Assembly: GCA_022402405.1 (NCBI GenBank)
Contig: JAKRSG010000272.1
Coordinates: 1 to 9,210, forward strand
DNA from: Bacteroidia bacterium
Lineage (GTDB): Bacteria > Bacteroidota > Bacteroidia > UKL13-3
DNA: 9,210 nucleotides
Direction: 5' to 3'
This document shows positions 8,249-9,210 of this stretch, in pieces. Below the pieces are notes generated by a model that did not search any database, was not told the DNA's origin, and worked only from the letters and a program-made list of their open reading frames with translations. The position numbers and the translations under genes are program-made. Position 1 is the first letter of the stretch. Each line of letters begins with the position of its first letter.

Positions 8249-8983
8249 TTAAAAAGGAATCTCATCATCAGAAGCCTCTTCATCAATGTAATTTTTATCT
8301 ACTCGATTGTTAAACACTTTTTTACTTAATATTTCATACGTTTCTTTTCCTATAATATCTTTAAAATAATTGGATAGTTTATTGTGTTGGCAGTGAATAA
8401 ACAAATCATGATAATCGACCATATTCAACCCTTCAGAGACCAATTTACCATTTATCGCATCTTTCACAGACGAATTAAAGATGATATTGTCTGAAGGAAT
8501 ATCTTGTAAAATACCGTTTAAGTTTTCTACTTCGTCCTTGGTAATATTAATTACTTCTTGAAAGGCTGTCTCACTTGAATCATACAATTGCATGTCTATT
8601 TCATCGTAAGCAATATTATTAAAATATTGAACTTGTATAATATGATTATTAGTTGCATTTAAATGGTAATCAAGAGTTATATAATAACCATCTTCAATAT
8701 TTCCTGCAAATCTAGAATCCGTAATAGTAAATACTAGTACTGGCTTTATTTGCTCATAACCCTTTGTAGTCAATTTATGTAAAGAACCTTCAATAAGGAA
8801 AAAATCAGATATGGTATCACTTTCATGTGCTTCAACTAAAAATTCTTCAACAAATTCAACGATTGAACTACTCAAATCAGTATTAAACTTTTTTATGCTT
8901 TTGGGTGTAGCACTATAAATTATTTCACTGTAAGATTCATTTAAATTCCCATATTGTATAATAAAGTATTGTCTTTCGTTCAT
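8249..8983 (-). CDS. Unknown 244-residue protein with SSB-like acidic C-terminal tail
   Basis: First gene of the minus-strand operon. Not recognised, with no signal peptide or membrane helix. Residues 1-130 alternate beta strands and helices ('QYFIIQYGNL', 'EFVEEFLVEAHES', 'KPVLVFTITDSRF', 'GYYITLDYHL'). Residues 130-225 look mostly helical, including a small 'DLFIHCQHNKLSNYF' stretch. The whole chain is acidic, and it closes with 'DEEASDDEIPF', very close in form to the SSB C-terminal peptide. It shows no OB-fold pattern that I can see, so I do not call it an SSB. The ATG at 8983 has only a weak 'GAGAA' ahead of it. The upstream region (8984-9046) contains no clear TAnnTTTG element. Linked by a 27-bp gap to the 466-codon gene, with which it shares the tail and no other obvious similarity. 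Confidence 0.75.
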   Translation of the reverse strand: MNERQYFIIQYGNLNESYSEIIYSATPKSIKKFNTDLSSSIVEFVEEFLVEAHESDTISDFFLIEGSLHKLTTKGYEQIKPVLVFTITDSRFAGNIEDGYYITLDYHLNATNNHIIQVQYFNNIAYDEIDMQLYDSSETAFQEVINITKDEVENLNGILQDIPSDNIIFNSSVKDAINGKLVSEGLNMVDYHDLFIHCQHNKLSNYFKDIIGKETYEILSKKVFNNRVDKNYIDEEASDDEIPF

Positions 8984-9046
8984 TTCTCATTGTTTAAATA
9001 TGATTTTCTATATCTAGCTACATTCATAAGACTTAGAAATTGCCAT

Positions 9047-9193
9047 CTAGTCGATTTCTGCAAGTTCAGGGAAAATAAGCGTTACATCTTGTGCTGGCTG
9101 TATAGGCATTAGGCTGTTTAAGATATAATATAATGACCTCAAGGCAAAACCTAAAGTGCAAAATAGTATTGAAGTTGACCCCCTGTTTTCCAT
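9047..9193 (-). pseudogene. 48-codon open frame, possible gene remnant cut by an insertion sequence
   Basis: From the ATG at 9193 to the TAG at 9047 the complement stays open for 48 codons. The first codons (about 9172-9193) are read from the repeated TTGACCCCC region, so the natural start is doubtful. The later part ('SLYYILNSLMPIQPAQDVT' then 'LIFPELAEID') reads like real protein: hydrophobic-aromatic, then a proline-containing acidic end. A reasonable reading is the 3' end of a gene interrupted by the element to the right. It lies 63 bp upstream of the 244-codon gene in the same orientation. It may equally be a chance frame. Confidence 0.25.
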
Positions 9194-9210
9194 TTAAATT
9201 GACCCCCCAT
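9172..9210. mobile_element. Probable end of an IS21-like insertion sequence (continues beyond the window)
   Basis: AAGTTGACCCCC (9172-9183) and AAATTGACCCCC (9196-9207) are direct repeats matching at 11 of 12 positions and spaced 24 bp. IS21-family elements commonly carry two or more short repeated transposase-binding sites just inside each end, often with a GACCCCC core read inward. This orientation would place the element body to the right of the window. The transposase genes are not in the window, so the family is inferred from the repeat pattern only. The exact boundary and target duplication cannot be fixed. Confidence 0.5.

Noticed and set aside
8249..8983. Calling the 244-residue protein an SSB because of its tail
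   Set aside because: The body shows no recognisable OB-fold pattern and the length exceeds usual SSBs; only the tail is shared.

Overview
The window looks like the chromosome of a member of the Bacteroidota. The reasons are an AT-rich sequence with almost no Shine-Dalgarno sites, a LytS-type histidine kinase overlapping a LytTR response regulator, a TTTG / TAnnTTTG-like promoter, and a very large secreted TraB/GumN protein. Genus and species cannot be told from the sequence.

Left half (1 to about 5860). The first 166 bases hold the start of a minus-strand secreted protein, probably a serine hydrolase of the beta-lactamase / DD-peptidase fold. A 156-bp divergent intergenic region follows. It carries a 21-bp-spaced direct repeat (GTTTGGTCGAA / GTTTTGTCGAA), the geometry expected of a LytTR operator. 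Next on the plus strand come the overlapping sensor kinase and LytTR regulator genes, which are translationally coupled. After a short gap with its own probable promoter lies a 1208-residue exported protein: an N-terminal TraB/GumN domain, three similar alpha/beta modules, and a long helical HEAT-like region.

Right half (about 5960 to 9050). This is a run of four minus-strand genes (244, 466, 108 and 125 codons in transcription order). I recognise no family with certainty in any of them. The first three are tightly spaced and probably one operon. The striking point is that the first two proteins, otherwise unlike each other, both end in an acidic tail closing with Ile/Leu-Pro-Phe (DDEIPF and EDDLPF). 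This is the form of the C-terminal peptide by which single-stranded DNA-binding protein (SSB) recruits repair and replication partners. The fourth protein is made almost wholly of five 20-residue repeats around a (N/D)GNYKG core.

Right edge (about 9050 to 9210). A 48-codon open frame that may be a gene remnant runs into two 12-bp copies of A-A-(G/A)-TTGACCCCC spaced 24 bp apart. These resemble the repeated terminal sites of an IS21-like insertion sequence continuing to the right. Lower GC in the lines I counted, unfamiliar genes and an adjacent insertion-sequence end mark the right half as accessory DNA. The best candidate for an undescribed system is the four-gene cassette with the two SSB-like tails.
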